A stretch of DNA of 64,000 nt from Agarilytica sp033852175 (GTDB taxonomy: Bacteria > Pseudomonadota > Gammaproteobacteria > Pseudomonadales > Cellvibrionaceae): NCBI GenBank assembly GCA_033852175.1, contig JAWSUY010000001.1, positions 124,001 to 188,000 on the forward strand, in the 5' to 3' direction. The translations under genes and the position numbers were made by a program. Numbering within the stretch: the stretch's first letter is position 1; every line of letters starts with the position of its first letter. Under the pieces are notes generated by a model. That model saw nothing but the letters and a program-made list of their open reading frames with translations. It did not search any database and had not been told where the DNA came from. Below, one piece after another: positions 7,678 to 17,053 of the stretch.

Positions 7678-10289
7678 TGAGCGATCTCGCGGCTTACGTC
7701 GGAAGCCCCAGAATCCAACACTTCAGAATCCGATTCGTTCGCCCCCTTCAAGTCTTTTGATTCTTTTGATCCCCTTCCTCCGGTTTCCGCCAATAGGGAG
7801 ACCAGCGGGACCAATAGCAGGTTAAATAAACTGCCTAGCAATATCGTCCCACCAAAGGCATTGATCATCGGAATACTGCTTAGGCTCAACAAGCCGAAAG
7901 ACAAGCAACTGGTGATGGCCGAAAGAAAGACAGCTACAAGTACTCGCCCTTTTTCACTTGACGGTCCGGTGAGAAAAATTCCGTAGTCCATCCCCAAACC
8001 TAACACTAAAAATAAACCGAACAGATGAAACAAACCAATTTCTATTTTTAACAGGCTTAGAACAGCCACGGTTAATAAGCTGGCCAGCAAAGGAACGACT
8101 ATCAGTAATAAGGCTTTTACCCGACGAAACCTAAGCAACAATAAACAGGCAATGCCGATATAGGCTAAGCCCAAAAGATAACCCGCTTGATCTCTCTGCG
8201 AACTCAGGCTTAAGGAGATATCGGCAACCTTATCCACGAATAAGATATTTTCAAATTGATCGGCTAATGCTTTCAGTGCTGCCACCTCAGAAACACCCTG
8301 TAAGGCAATGATCGAGGCATAACGACCATCCAAGTCTCCCAACCATAACATTGCCAATTCAGGACTTGCCGACGTCAACCACTGCTCCGGCGTTAAACCT
8401 GTATTTTCATTTTGCTCAAACGCCAGCACGTAGTCAGCTGTCGCCTCCGCCGAAAACCCCAGCTCTCGCATAAAGGTTTCCAATACGCGAGAATCCGAAA
8501 AAAACGTTTGCTCAATTAAACGATAATTATCGTGCTGACGCTGCTGGGATGGCAAATACGATGAGACGGCATCGTAAGCTTGAAGCGCTGGCGTATTGGT
8601 TAGTAATGTTAGGGCCTCACTGAACACTTCTTCTTCACGCAATAATGCCTCTTGCGAATCTGCGGCGACAATGAAAAATTGGTTCGCCCCTTGCCGCTGT
8701 AGTTTTTGTCGAATACGCGCTTCTTCTTGTAACAGTTCAGGTGAGCTGACATTTAACGAGCGGATGTCGTTCGACCATTGAATATTTAGCCATAAGGTCG
8801 CTATGGCAAAAACAAACAAAAGTGGATAAATCACCTTTACTCGCTTAAGCCCCAAGCGCTGCCAAAAAATGGTAGGCGCCGCTGCAAGAACACTTAGGGA
8901 CTGAAATCGTTTAGCAAGGCTTGGGCTATTTGGCTTTCGGCATATAAGCGGATATACCACCACCACAAACAACCAAGAACTCGCCAAACCCACCATTGAA
9001 AATAATGCGATCTGATCCAAGCCCGGTAGCGTCGACTGTAACAAACAGCCAAAGCCCACCAGCGACGTTAATAAACCGGCCGCAATTTCAGGAAAAATTC
9101 CCGCGATGGTATCGTAAGCCGAGCGTTTAGTGCTTTGAGTGCTTTCTGTTGATTGGGAGCCTTCATCTGAACAAGTGCCATCAGCGTCGGGAGAAGCTTC
9201 AGCGTCTAAATAATAAAGGCTCGCAAAAAAGTGTAAGGAATAATCAACCGCTACACCGATTAGGCTAGCACCAAAAACAAGCGTAAAAACATGCAGCTCA
9301 CCAAACAGCGAATGCGTAATAATCGCCCCGGCAACACAACCAAAAAATATTGAACTCAAACTCACCAGCAAGGGCATGGGCGAAACAAATGCAAAAAGAA
9401 ATAAAACAATAATTCCAACCGTCGAACCAATAGCAACAAGCATAATATCTTGCTTCGCTTTGGCTGCGGTTTCAGCCGCATGAAAAATCATCCCAGAACG
9501 AGATAAGGTCACGCCTTCGGGCAGGGATGAATAAACGCCGCTCATCAGTTGAATAACCTGACCCTGAACATTCGTCCCTAAGGCATCACCCACCAATTCC
9601 GCCACAATAAGAATACTAAACGCAGAAGAAGGCCTTAGCTCACCGTTAATTTCTGCCGACGATCCTGAAACAAACAAAAATCCATCTTCACGTAAAATAT
9701 TATCGGGGGGGGAATATGCGGAAGAAAACCAGTCATTAAAAAGGCCAACGGGGTCTTGGTCTGGCGATAAAACACCTTCAGAGCCCACCAAGTCGAACAG
9801 CGCCATGTGCGCTTCGTTGAGTAGCGCCGACACCTCTCCTTGTGAAAGCTTCTGCCGATGCCCGTCACTCAAAAAGCTGAAGGGTTGCGAACTTAAGGTA
9901 TTCAACAGCATATCCGATTGATGCTGAATAACGGTATCGTCTAGCAAATGAAAAACAGGGCTAGTCCCAAGCTTTTGTTCAACTTGCTCTGCCGCTTGCA
10001 GCACCAGGCTACGGTCATCGCTTTCGACTAACAGGACGATTTTATTACCACTGGCAGAAAATAGTTTGTCCGAGGCTAATTGAACAATTTTATGATTTTT
10101 ATCTTGCGGCAATAACGCCTGCAGGCTTGTTTCTATCTTAACGCCATCGCGGATTATGGACGAAGTCAAAAACGCGCCCACGGAACAAAGGAGAACCAGG
10201 AAAAAGGCGCAGCACCAATACTGATATCGAAAGATACAAATAGAACGAATGAAAGATACGATTGGCTTAAACAAAATAGTTACTGACAC
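7674..10289 (-). CDS. apeM: MMPL/RND-type lipid exporter of the APE cluster (ApeM-like)
   Basis: An 871-aa inner-membrane protein with the duplicated RND layout: TM1 (about 24-45), a large periplasmic loop, five to six TMs (about 275-460), then a second TM/periplasmic/TM half ending near 835. The TM segments 'GVAVDYSLHF' and 'GLGMDYGIFL' carry the conserved Asp of MMPL proton-driven transporters. It should move the aryl polyene lipid out of the inner membrane. Two polar low-complexity stretches stand out: an Asp/Ser/Thr-rich loop near 365-390 and a hydrophilic C-terminal tail. The start is a GTG overlapping the LolA gene by 10 bases. Confidence 0.88.
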   Translation of the reverse strand: MSVTILFKPIVSFIRSICIFRYQYWCCAFFLVLLCSVGAFLTSSIIRDGVKIETSLQALLPQDKNHKIVQLASDKLFSASGNKIVLLVESDDRSLVLQAAEQVEQKLGTSPVFHLLDDTVIQHQSDMLLNTLSSQPFSFLSDGHRQKLSQGEVSALLNEAHMALFDLVGSEGVLSPDQDPVGLFNDWFSSAYSPPDNILREDGFLFVSGSSAEINGELRPSSAFSILIVAELVGDALGTNVQGQVIQLMSGVYSSLPEGVTLSRSGMIFHAAETAAKAKQDIMLVAIGSTVGIIVLFLFAFVSPMPLLVSLSSIFFGCVAGAIITHSLFGELHVFTLVFGASLIGVAVDYSLHFFASLYYLDAEASPDADGTCSDEGSQSTESTQSTKRSAYDTIAGIFPEIAAGLLTSLVGFGCLLQSTLPGLDQIALFSMVGLASSWLFVVVVYPLICRKPNSPSLAKRFQSLSVLAAAPTIFWQRLGLKRVKVIYPLLFVFAIATLWLNIQWSNDIRSLNVSSPELLQEEARIRQKLQRQGANQFFIVAADSQEALLREEEVFSEALTLLTNTPALQAYDAVSSYLPSQQRQHDNYRLIEQTFFSDSRVLETFMRELGFSAEATADYVLAFEQNENTGLTPEQWLTSASPELAMLWLGDLDGRYASIIALQGVSEVAALKALADQFENILFVDKVADISLSLSSQRDQAGYLLGLAYIGIACLLLLRFRRVKALLLIVVPLLASLLTVAVLSLLKIEIGLFHLFGLFLVLGLGMDYGIFLTGPSSEKGRVLVAVFLSAITSCLSFGLLSLSSIPMINAFGGTILLGSLFNLLLVPLVSLLAETGGRGSKESKDLKGANESDSEVLDSGASDVSREIAQ

Positions 10290-11023
10290 ATTTGTTCAGT
10301 GGATTGAGGGTAATACAACTCACACTGTTTCTTGAGCGGTTGTTCCAGCATCTTCGGATCGGAAAACTGAATGAGTGTAATACCGCCATTAGAGGAGGTC
10401 ACCTTTATTTCATTAATCGATGTTCCGCCAATCAAATCCAATTGCTTAAGCGCCTTACGCGTTGCAAAATCTTTGGGTTCTAGCTGCATACTCCAGGTGA
10501 GGGGTTCTGCCGATACCTCATCGCCGTTACCCGCCTCCCCGTTATCCGTCTCCCGTTCCCCCATTCCCCCTTTTTCATCAGCCATCTTATTAAAGTGGGC
10601 AGTGGCAACAAAATATCGCTGAAGGGTTTCAATATCAGCACCGAGGACCGCGATAAGCACCTTACTGATTTGTTTTTGAATTAACTTGGGAGCCACCGAA
10701 GACGACACTTCACCGGGTGATGACCAGCTGATGGTTAAGTCGTTACCAAAGGTTGTTGCTCTGAAAAATGGTTGTTGAACTTCCCAATACAGCCCGTGCT
10801 CTTTCCAGAAAAAATACTGCCCGGAGGACACTAGAGTACGGTTGAAGCCTTTGAGGGTTCGCTCTTGCCGAAATGCACCCTGTAAAAATGGTTTCAGCTC
10901 TATTTGATGTGTAATTTTTTCAAGTGTGAGGGCATTTTGGTCCTCCACTTCATTCGCAAAGGCCGCCATTGACAGCGACATTACAAGAACGAACACACTC
11001 GACAATCCAGCAGAAAATTTCAC
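10280..11023 (-). CDS. LolA-like outer-membrane lipid carrier of the APE cluster
   Basis: A 247-aa periplasmic protein with a signal peptide (cleavage near AAFA-NE, about residue 24). The body matches LolA-like carriers: an 'F.QERTLKGF...SSGQYFFWKEHGLYWEVQQPF' beta sheet and 'GGTSINEIKVTSSNGG' late strands. It likely shuttles the polyene lipid across the periplasm between the exporter and the outer membrane. An in-frame Gly/Glu-rich insert (about residues 150-170), encoded by a G-rich DNA tract, is unusual for the family. The GTG start overlaps the thioesterase stop (GTGA). Confidence 0.82.
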   Translation of the reverse strand: MKFSAGLSSVFVLVMSLSMAAFANEVEDQNALTLEKITHQIELKPFLQGAFRQERTLKGFNRTLVSSGQYFFWKEHGLYWEVQQPFFRATTFGNDLTISWSSPGEVSSSVAPKLIQKQISKVLIAVLGADIETLQRYFVATAHFNKMADEKGGMGERETDNGEAGNGDEVSAEPLTWSMQLEPKDFATRKALKQLDLIGGTSINEIKVTSSNGGITLIQFSDPKMLEQPLKKQCELYYPQSTEQMCQ

Positions 11024-11592
11024 TCAGCAGCTCCTTTTTCTTTTCCCTCTTGAAGTTCCGTTTTTTTGGCCTGCGATGTTTTCTGTACTTTTTCCGCTGT
11101 TGGCGCTTTTTCCGCTGTTGGCACTATTTGCGCTGAAGGCTCTTCGCCTGTTTTTAATTCTGCGCTTAATGAATTTAGGCCCAGCTTTTCCATTAAAATT
11201 TTTGGCGACTCAAAACACGTTTCTTCGCTTTCAATATCGATGGCCATTTGAGTGGTATAGCCTTTGCTCAACTTTTCATTTGTTTTAATGTCTCGCACTT
11301 CATAGGCTATCTTTATGCGGTATTCCCACTCAACCAGTTCGGCATGTACGACTATCTTTTGCTCGAAGAGAAGTGGGCGAATGAACTTAATTCGCATATC
11401 GACAATCGGCCAGGCGAATCCTGAAGCGTGCATTTCCTTGTAACCGTAATTAAACAATTCCAATAGGTCGCAACGGGCCAATTCAAAATACTTTAGGTAG
11501 TGGCCATGCCACACCTTATTCATGGGGTCCACATCGTGAAAAGGGACTTCAATTTCCGTCTTTACGCTATACGTAGGCATAGACATCGCCAT
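11020..11592 (-). CDS. 4HBT-family acyl-CoA/ACP thioesterase of the APE cluster
   Basis: The first 130 or so residues are a YbgC/4HBT hotdog with the signature HDVDPMNKVWHGHYLKYFE, including the catalytic-type Asp and the H-G-x-Y helix. Such thioesterases occur in most aryl polyene clusters and may release the polyene or act in editing. The C-terminal 55 residues are a polar Ala/Glu/Lys extension with the repeat 'PTAEKAPTAEKV', absent from ordinary family members and probably disordered. It lies 44 bases after the glycosyltransferase, in the same operon. Confidence 0.82.
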   Translation of the reverse strand: MAMSMPTYSVKTEIEVPFHDVDPMNKVWHGHYLKYFELARCDLLELFNYGYKEMHASGFAWPIVDMRIKFIRPLLFEQKIVVHAELVEWEYRIKIAYEVRDIKTNEKLSKGYTTQMAIDIESEETCFESPKILMEKLGLNSLSAELKTGEEPSAQIVPTAEKAPTAEKVQKTSQAKKTELQEGKEKGAAE

Positions 11593-11636
11593 AGTTTTTC
11601 CTCACCAATACATCTTCCGTGCACATGCTTTCATTC

Positions 11637-12371
11637 TCACGCATAACGTTTCCGCCTCAAAAGAAGCTGAGGGAAGCGTATCAACATGCCAAAGAACAAT
11701 CGTGTATGCATAATAGAAATCCGGACGTTATCTCGCCACAGATCAAAATGGGATGGTATCTCATCGCTGTACAGAGTACGCGTTTTAACGTGCTCAACAT
11801 CGGCCCCACGCCAATATAATCGGACCAGAATATCGGTATCAAAATCCATACGACGTCCAATATTGCTCTTTGACAGCAACGCGCACGTTTGCTTCAAGGG
11901 ATAGACCCTAAAGCCGCACATGGAATCTTTAATACTCAGTGACAATGTGTTTATCCACACCCAGACATCCGTCACCCGACGACCATTGCGTCGCCCTTTG
12001 GGCATATCGGCGTAATCACGCCAAGCAGATATAACCGAATGAGGGAACTCTTCAGACTTTTCCAGCATCGCGGTGATATCCGACAAGTCGTGCTGACCAT
12101 CCGCATCCACCTGTAAAGCATGGGTGTAACCATCTTTTTCAGCCTGAATAATACCGTCGCACACCACTGCGCCCTTGCCTCTATTTTGCTCCCAACGAAG
12201 CAAGGTAACCCCAGGTTTGGAGCGGAGCTTTTCGAGTTCTTTTTGGCTAGGCGCATCACTGCCATCATCTAGCAAGTAACAGGGCAGGCCCTTTTCAAGC
12301 AAGACGTCAACGATATGCGCTATCTTTAAGCGGTGGTTATAGACGGGAATAATGATACAAGGCTTAAACAT
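11637..12371 (-). CDS. Family 2 glycosyltransferase of the APE cluster
   Basis: About 244 aa with a GT-A fold: 'PCIIIPVYNH' at the N-terminus, the nucleotide-binding 'LLDDGSD', and the metal-binding DXD-like VDADGQHD. It has no clear membrane segments. In APE clusters this gene family decorates the lipid or polyene end. The open frame extends to 12419, but the conserved protein begins at MFKPC (ATG at 12371, overlapping the upstream dehydratase stop by 8 bases). The upstream start is possible because no clear Shine-Dalgarno precedes either site. Confidence 0.82.
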   Translation of the reverse strand: MFKPCIIIPVYNHRLKIAHIVDVLLEKGLPCYLLDDGSDAPSQKELEKLRSKPGVTLLRWEQNRGKGAVVCDGIIQAEKDGYTHALQVDADGQHDLSDITAMLEKSEEFPHSVISAWRDYADMPKGRRNGRRVTDVWVWINTLSLSIKDSMCGFRVYPLKQTCALLSKSNIGRRMDFDTDILVRLYWRGADVEHVKTRTLYSDEIPSHFDLWRDNVRISIMHTRLFFGMLIRFPQLLLRRKRYA

Positions 12372-12738
12372 CGAGCGAGCCCAAAAGTATTCGCCCCTGA
12401 GAATAGCTGCCGTCATCATCTAAAAACTGGAAATTAACGCGACTCTTAGAATGCGTCACATTTAAGGTAAGGATTATACGCCGCTCTGGGAAGATGGGCC
12501 TCACGAACTTAAGTCGCTCTATGGAAGAGAAACCTCCATCTACGCCCAACGACCTCGAAAACGTCATCACCATATCCACCTGAGCAATGCCCGGCAACAA
12601 AGGGAAGTCCGAAAAATGCCCCTGAAAATGAATTAACGTCGCCGGAAAATAGAGTTCATACTCGACGGTAAACCCCGCCTCCGTGTCGTTTTTTTCAAAA
12701 CGTAATACTGTGTGCTTTTCGTGAGTAGCCATCTTCAT
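12364..12738 (-). CDS. Hotdog dehydratase, ApeI-like (copy 1)
   Basis: A 124-aa small hotdog protein with the FabA/FabZ-type motif 'HFSDFPLLPGIAQVDMVM' (about residues 38-56). It would act on 3-hydroxyacyl-ACP intermediates, in line with the ApeI half of the ApeI:ApeP dehydratase. A paralogue lies at 18408-18788 in the rightward operon, next to the AMP ligase, which is the usual apeI position. One of the two may be a second partner or a diverged copy. Confidence 0.75.
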   Translation of the reverse strand: MKMATHEKHTVLRFEKNDTEAGFTVEYELYFPATLIHFQGHFSDFPLLPGIAQVDMVMTFSRSLGVDGGFSSIERLKFVRPIFPERRIILTLNVTHSKSRVNFQFLDDDGSYSQGRILLGSLDV

Positions 12739-12813
12739 TCATTGTAGGTAGCATTGAAAAGCCAACGCAATGTAAGTCATCTGCTCCGCAGAATTGGGTT
12801 CTATCTAACTGAT

Positions 12814-13092
12814 TTACTCAGCATCACCTGTGCTTTCGTCTTCATTGAGCAACAAAAGATAAACAGCATCAACAACATCTTGCACCGTTCTCACATCTTT
12901 AAATTCTGAAGGCTCTAAACGTTTTTTATTGGTAAATGTTTTGAGCTTAACAACCATATCAATAGCGTCAATACTATCAATATCCAAATCATCATAGAGT
13001 CGAGATTCGGGCTTAATATTGTCTGGTTCTAACTCGAACAAATCAGCAAGAATTTCTTGAAGATGTTTATAAATGGATTCTTTAGATTGCAT
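12814..13092 (-). CDS. Acyl carrier protein (APE, copy 1)
   Basis: A 92-aa acidic four-helix ACP with the phosphopantetheine-attachment Ser in DIDSIDAIDM (about residue 38). It would carry the growing polyene chain. The C-terminus is strongly acidic. A second ACP lies at 16108-16389, matching the two-ACP design (ApeE/ApeF type) of known APE clusters. No phosphopantetheinyl transferase gene is visible in the window, so activation must use one encoded elsewhere. Confidence 0.88.
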   Translation of the reverse strand: MQSKESIYKHLQEILADLFELEPDNIKPESRLYDDLDIDSIDAIDMVVKLKTFTNKKRLEPSEFKDVRTVQDVVDAVYLLLLNEDESTGDAE

Positions 13093-13208
13093 TGACTTTA
13101 GGGCTCTTGTTTGTATTTCTGACGCTTACTTCGGACTATTATTATGTGTAGCCCAGCCGTCTATTTTAATAGTAAATTTTGTTCCGATGCTTTTTATAGC
13201 ATGTTCGT

Positions 13209-14006
13209 TTAGCCTATGACTCCAGCGTGACAATCCGTCGTTTCACGGAAAGTTTTCTCGGAGAAATAGGCCACCAAGTCTCTCGTTAACCGTCTGGCAA
13301 CTTTGCATTGCGGCTCCTCAACTTTTAGGTAAGGAGCCACTTCAATAACCGGCTGAAAATGGATCGAAAAATGGGGTCGCCGCGACGACACGTCGTACCA
13401 CTTCTGGTGCTTCATCAAGATTGAAGGGTTGCACTCGATAACGACCGGGACTATATCACAGCCCGCTGCCAATGCGATATTGGCGGCTCCGCGCTGAAAA
13501 TTCAAAGGTTTACCTGGCTGGCTGCGAGTCCCCTCGGGGAACACGATTAGCGGTGAACCTTCCGACAACGACGACACCGCCTCTTCAAGCAAGCCCGGAG
13601 CACCGTTGCAAATAAATCTGGCTGCCGTAATTGGCGCCCGTGTAAAAGGGTTTTTAAACAAGCCCTCTTTTACGATACAACACGCTCCTCGCAACACCGA
13701 TACAACCAACACAACATCCAATAAAGACGGATGGTTAGCAATCACAAGCTGACCGCCCTTGGGGATGTTTTCCCAGCCCTTCACCTCAAACGAGATCAGA
13801 CCAATCCCCCTCATAAAACCGATATACAATTTAAAAGAGGAGGTAATGGCTTTTCGTGCAATATAGCATTTGTTCGTTTTCGAGATTGGCACAAACAGCA
13901 AAGCGAGCGTCAAGCTAAAGGCAATAACGGGCCCACCGATACCAAAGAAGGCAAAAGCCAGCCCGGTGCCAACAATTCGCCAGCCATAATAAAGCGTGCT
14001 TAACAT
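13209..14006 (-). CDS. Lysophospholipid acyltransferase-like protein (PlsC family) of the APE cluster
   Basis: A 265-aa membrane-associated acyltransferase: an N-terminal hydrophobic hairpin (about residues 5-40), the catalytic NHPSLLD motif (HX4D-type), and 'FPEGTRS' for acceptor binding. In APE clusters this enzyme class is thought to attach acyl or polyene groups to a glycerol-lipid anchor. It is the second gene of the leftward operon, 25 bases after the chorismatase, and is distinct from the LpxL-like acyltransferase at 18798-19745. Confidence 0.85.
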   Translation of the reverse strand: MLSTLYYGWRIVGTGLAFAFFGIGGPVIAFSLTLALLFVPISKTNKCYIARKAITSSFKLYIGFMRGIGLISFEVKGWENIPKGGQLVIANHPSLLDVVLVVSVLRGACCIVKEGLFKNPFTRAPITAARFICNGAPGLLEEAVSSLSEGSPLIVFPEGTRSQPGKPLNFQRGAANIALAAGCDIVPVVIECNPSILMKHQKWYDVSSRRPHFSIHFQPVIEVAPYLKVEEPQCKVARRLTRDLVAYFSEKTFRETTDCHAGVIG

Positions 14007-14031
14007 GCGTTTATTCGTTTCCAGCTAGCCA

Positions 14032-15063
14032 CTATAAATAGCATAATCCATCGATTTCCACTTCAAGATCACTACGGCAAATGTCCCCCTGAACATACAG
14101 AATCTGGGCGCCAACAAAATGCTCATCAATGACAGGCTTTAATACACTCAGATCTTCGGGATTTCGCACATATACCTTCACAGACGCTAACGTTGGTGTC
14201 ACTTCCAGGCTTGCACCTTCAGCCACATGCGCGAGCAGCCGATCAATATTGTTCAACGTGACCACCAACTGAGCCTCGCAATCGCCAGGGGAAACCGTCT
14301 CGTGACCTTTTACGCTGGCAGTACCGGAAATATATAAACATGCACCCGCCGGGCTATCGACTATCGTCGCCCTCGCGAAGGAAGGACTAATAGGCCCATA
14401 CTCCCTCGGGTAATGGTAAGCACTTAGCTGTTCGGGGTTTTCGAAGTGAGCGCCAGATTGTTTGGCCGCAAGAATATAGACAATGCCATCACGCTGCTGA
14501 TGACCGATGGCGCAAGCAGCCGGATACAGCAAAGACGGCTTTTTCTCTAACGAACTCTGAAACGCGTTATAACGCCCCAGGCAAAATTCTTTGTAGCGCT
14601 CAGCGTCGCCAAGCCCTTGGTTAATCGCCGCAAAATAATTCCACGCTCTTACAATAAACGGAAATTCGCGCCGCTCTATGAACGCTAACAGAGACTGGTA
14701 GGCTTTCTCGCTGGCCGATTCGAGGCCAGAAGCGTCATGCTCATTAAGATGAACAGAGCAAAACAAAAACTCACCGTTTTCAGACCAACTGATCGCATCA
14801 TCACGACCACGGCTGACCGGTTTTGCGCTGCACCATACTTCAGACAGGGGAGCATCGCCGGAAATTTGTTCTAGGCCTGTATGGGCTAAACGTGGGTCGT
14901 CGGCTTGACCAATATCACCCGTAAAGGTGAACACAGCCAAGGTATGATCAGAAGCCAAACATTGAGCTACCGGTGCTTCGGTATAGTCACAGCGTAAAAC
15001 AACGCTAGGCTGGATTGAAGTTGCAGAGCAGGATATATCCATCGTAAAGCTATAGGCCCCCAT
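14032..15063 (-). CDS. Chorismatase, XanB2/FkbO/Hyg5-like (hydroxybenzoate synthase)
   Basis: A 343-aa two-lobed protein whose C-terminal half carries the RutC/YjgF-like block of chorismatases ('SPSFARATIV', 'ACLYISGTASVKGHETV', 'QLVVTLNNIDRLL'). XanB2 in Xanthomonas converts chorismate to 3- and 4-hydroxybenzoate and feeds xanthomonadin, an aryl polyene. The position as first gene of this pigment operon supports the same role: it makes the aryl starter unit for the AMP ligase at 17054. No clear ribosome site precedes the ATG at 15063, and an in-frame ATG seven codons later is an alternative. Confidence 0.82.
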   Translation of the reverse strand: MGAYSFTMDISCSATSIQPSVVLRCDYTEAPVAQCLASDHTLAVFTFTGDIGQADDPRLAHTGLEQISGDAPLSEVWCSAKPVSRGRDDAISWSENGEFLFCSVHLNEHDASGLESASEKAYQSLLAFIERREFPFIVRAWNYFAAINQGLGDAERYKEFCLGRYNAFQSSLEKKPSLLYPAACAIGHQQRDGIVYILAAKQSGAHFENPEQLSAYHYPREYGPISPSFARATIVDSPAGACLYISGTASVKGHETVSPGDCEAQLVVTLNNIDRLLAHVAEGASLEVTPTLASVKVYVRNPEDLSVLKPVIDEHFVGAQILYVQGDICRSDLEVEIDGLCYL

Positions 15064-15243
15064 TTAAGCCATTTTTTTAGTCTTGTAGGGCTTGAGCCTA
15101 GATTTGATTTGCGGTGCAGGATTGTATCCTAAGGTTGCTGTTTTTCATACTTCAATTATGCAGTCCCCTAGACTAGCTTGCCAATCACATAAAGCTACCG
15201 TAAAGTACGCCGTTTTTCAGCGAATGTTAATCATAGCGGCTAT
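15064..15243. promoter_or_regulatory. Divergent promoter region between the two APE operons
   Basis: The 180-bp gap between the chorismatase and methyltransferase start codons is the only sizeable non-coding space in the cluster, so both operons must start here. It is AT-rich, but no pair of consensus -10/-35 boxes or operator palindrome can be assigned with confidence. Confidence 0.5.
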
Positions 15244-15999
15244 ATGACCACACAAAATAAGAACAATGTTGCTCCACACCCAGTCCTTTCCGAATATTAT
15301 GATTCAGAGGAAGATCGACGCGTTAAAGTTGATCAGATGTTTGATTCATCGGCAGAACACTACGACTGGATCTGTAATGTCATGAGCTTTGGCTCTGGCA
15401 ACATGTACCGCCGTCAGGCCTTGCTACGTAACGGCCTCAAAGAAGGCATGAGCGTTCTTGATGTCGGCGCAGGTACCGGCGTTGTATCTTGGCTGGCCCA
15501 AAAAATTGTCGGCGAAAAAGGGTTTGTTACGGCATTAGACCCGAGCAAAGGCATGCTTGGCGAAGCCAAAAAGCTTGGCGTAACCCATGCGACCCAAGGA
15601 CTAGGCGAAGCATTACCCTTCCCTGACGACACCTTCGATATGCTGACCATGGGCTTCGCGCTTCGGCATGTTGCCGATTTAACAAAAGCTTTTGAAGAAT
15701 ACCAACGAATATTAAAGCCCGGCGGCAAGATTTTATTACTTGAAATCAGCAAGCCCAGCAGCTCTATTGCCACATGGATGCTGAAAGCCTACATGAAAGG
15801 TTTTGTTCCTTTGGCTACTCGCTTATTCCGCCGCAGTGCAGACGCGCAAGAGCTTATGCTTTACTACTGGGATACCATTGAGCAATGCGTACCCCCGGCA
15901 ACAATCGTCGCAGCCCTCAAAGAAGTCGGCTTACTGGACGCTAAGCGCCACGCCGTAATGGGTGTTTTTAGCGAATACACTGGCATAAAACCAGAGTAG
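15244..15999 (+). CDS. SAM-dependent methyltransferase of the APE cluster (UbiE-like)
   Basis: A 251-aa class I methyltransferase with motif I VLDVGAGTG (about residues 72-80), 'VTALDPS' as the acidic ribose-binding loop, and the 'RILKPGGKILLLEIS' post-motif III region. The closest look-alikes are UbiE/COQ5 enzymes and the APE-cluster methyltransferase that modifies the aryl head group. It is the first gene of the rightward operon. Confidence 0.85.
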   Translation: MTTQNKNNVAPHPVLSEYYDSEEDRRVKVDQMFDSSAEHYDWICNVMSFGSGNMYRRQALLRNGLKEGMSVLDVGAGTGVVSWLAQKIVGEKGFVTALDPSKGMLGEAKKLGVTHATQGLGEALPFPDDTFDMLTMGFALRHVADLTKAFEEYQRILKPGGKILLLEISKPSSSIATWMLKAYMKGFVPLATRLFRRSADAQELMLYYWDTIEQCVPPATIVAALKEVGLLDAKRHAVMGVFSEYTGIKPE

Positions 16000-16107
16000 A
16001 GCCGCTGCAAAGCCCGACAGTAAAACGCTAGTGAAACAAAAAATAAAACCACAGAAAAACCATAGCAACGCAACAATATAGCCTTAGGTGGTTTCAGGAA
16101 TAACGTA

Positions 16108-16389
16108 ATGTCGACTCAAACTGAAGCAGAACAGAAGCTCGCACAAATCCTTGTTGAAGCGCTGGATTTGGAAGATATAGAAGCCGCAGATATTAAACCC
16201 GAAGCCTTCCTTTTTGGTGTGGGTGAAGCGGATAGCTTAGGTCTAGATTCTATCGACGCACTTGAAATCGCACTGGCCATTTCTCAAAATTATGGCATAC
16301 AGTTAAAAGCCGACGATGAGAAAAACAAAACTGTATTCACAAGCCTGCGCACACTGACTGACTACATTAACTCACAGTCAGAATCATAA
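16108..16389 (+). CDS. Acyl carrier protein (APE, copy 2)
   Basis: A 93-aa acidic ACP with the modified Ser in LGLDSIDALE (about residue 49). A good ribosome site (AGGA, seven bases upstream) marks the ATG. It differs from the copy at 12814 in having a longer helix I-II loop (FLFGVGEADS), so the two probably interact with different partners, as reported for the paired ACPs of APE systems. Confidence 0.88.
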   Translation: MSTQTEAEQKLAQILVEALDLEDIEAADIKPEAFLFGVGEADSLGLDSIDALEIALAISQNYGIQLKADDEKNKTVFTSLRTLTDYINSQSES

Positions 16390-16450
16390 TTTTAATAGTC
16401 GTCTCATCCGTTGCGCGTCATTCATTAGTACATATTAAAGGCGCCCACCG

Positions 16451-17047
16451 ATGCGGATAGGACTGCTGATAGCGTACCCGGTTTTTGCTCATTTGGGCGT
16501 TATGCTTGGGCAGCCAATTCTTCAGATAATCGCTATATCCTCACTTGCTGCTGGTATTTTTTACGGCGGATTAAAATCCTTCAAGATATCAGCCTGGATA
16601 TCGGTCATCGGCATTACCGCCCTATCGGCTGGCCTTGGCCTCTACTACAAACCGACTTATTTGCTCTTCCTTCCTCCGATTGCACTCCCCTTATTGGTGA
16701 GCTGGGGTTTTCTGCGGACATTGTTCCCAGGACAAACACCTTTGGTAACCGCGATAGGAGAAAAAGCACGCGGGAAATTTTCCCCTGAAATGCGTACCTA
16801 TACCCGTTACATCACCATTCTTTGGGCGGCATGCCTACTAATGATGAGCAGCTGGGCCATCTTACTGCCGCTATTTGGTAGTATCGAATTGTGGTCTATT
16901 TTTACCAACATCGTAAATCACGCATTGGTTTTCAGCCTATTTGTCGGCGAGTATACTTATCGCAAGTGGCGCTTTCGCGACCATAACCATCCTCGATTTT
17001 TTGAATATTTGCGCATCGTTTTTCGCGCTCAAGGCAATAGCGATTAA
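16451..17047 (+). CDS. COG4648-type membrane protein of the APE cluster
   Basis: A 198-aa inner-membrane protein with five to six hydrophobic segments and a basic C-terminus (YRKWRFRDHNHP...). Small membrane proteins of this type (COG4648) recur between the ACP and AMP-ligase genes in aryl polyene clusters, but their function is unknown. The start is supported by AAGG about ten bases upstream. Confidence 0.75.
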   Translation: MRIGLLIAYPVFAHLGVMLGQPILQIIAISSLAAGIFYGGLKSFKISAWISVIGITALSAGLGLYYKPTYLLFLPPIALPLLVSWGFLRTLFPGQTPLVTAIGEKARGKFSPEMRTYTRYITILWAACLLMMSSWAILLPLFGSIELWSIFTNIVNHALVFSLFVGEYTYRKWRFRDHNHPRFFEYLRIVFRAQGNSD

Positions 17048-17053
17048 ATCCTT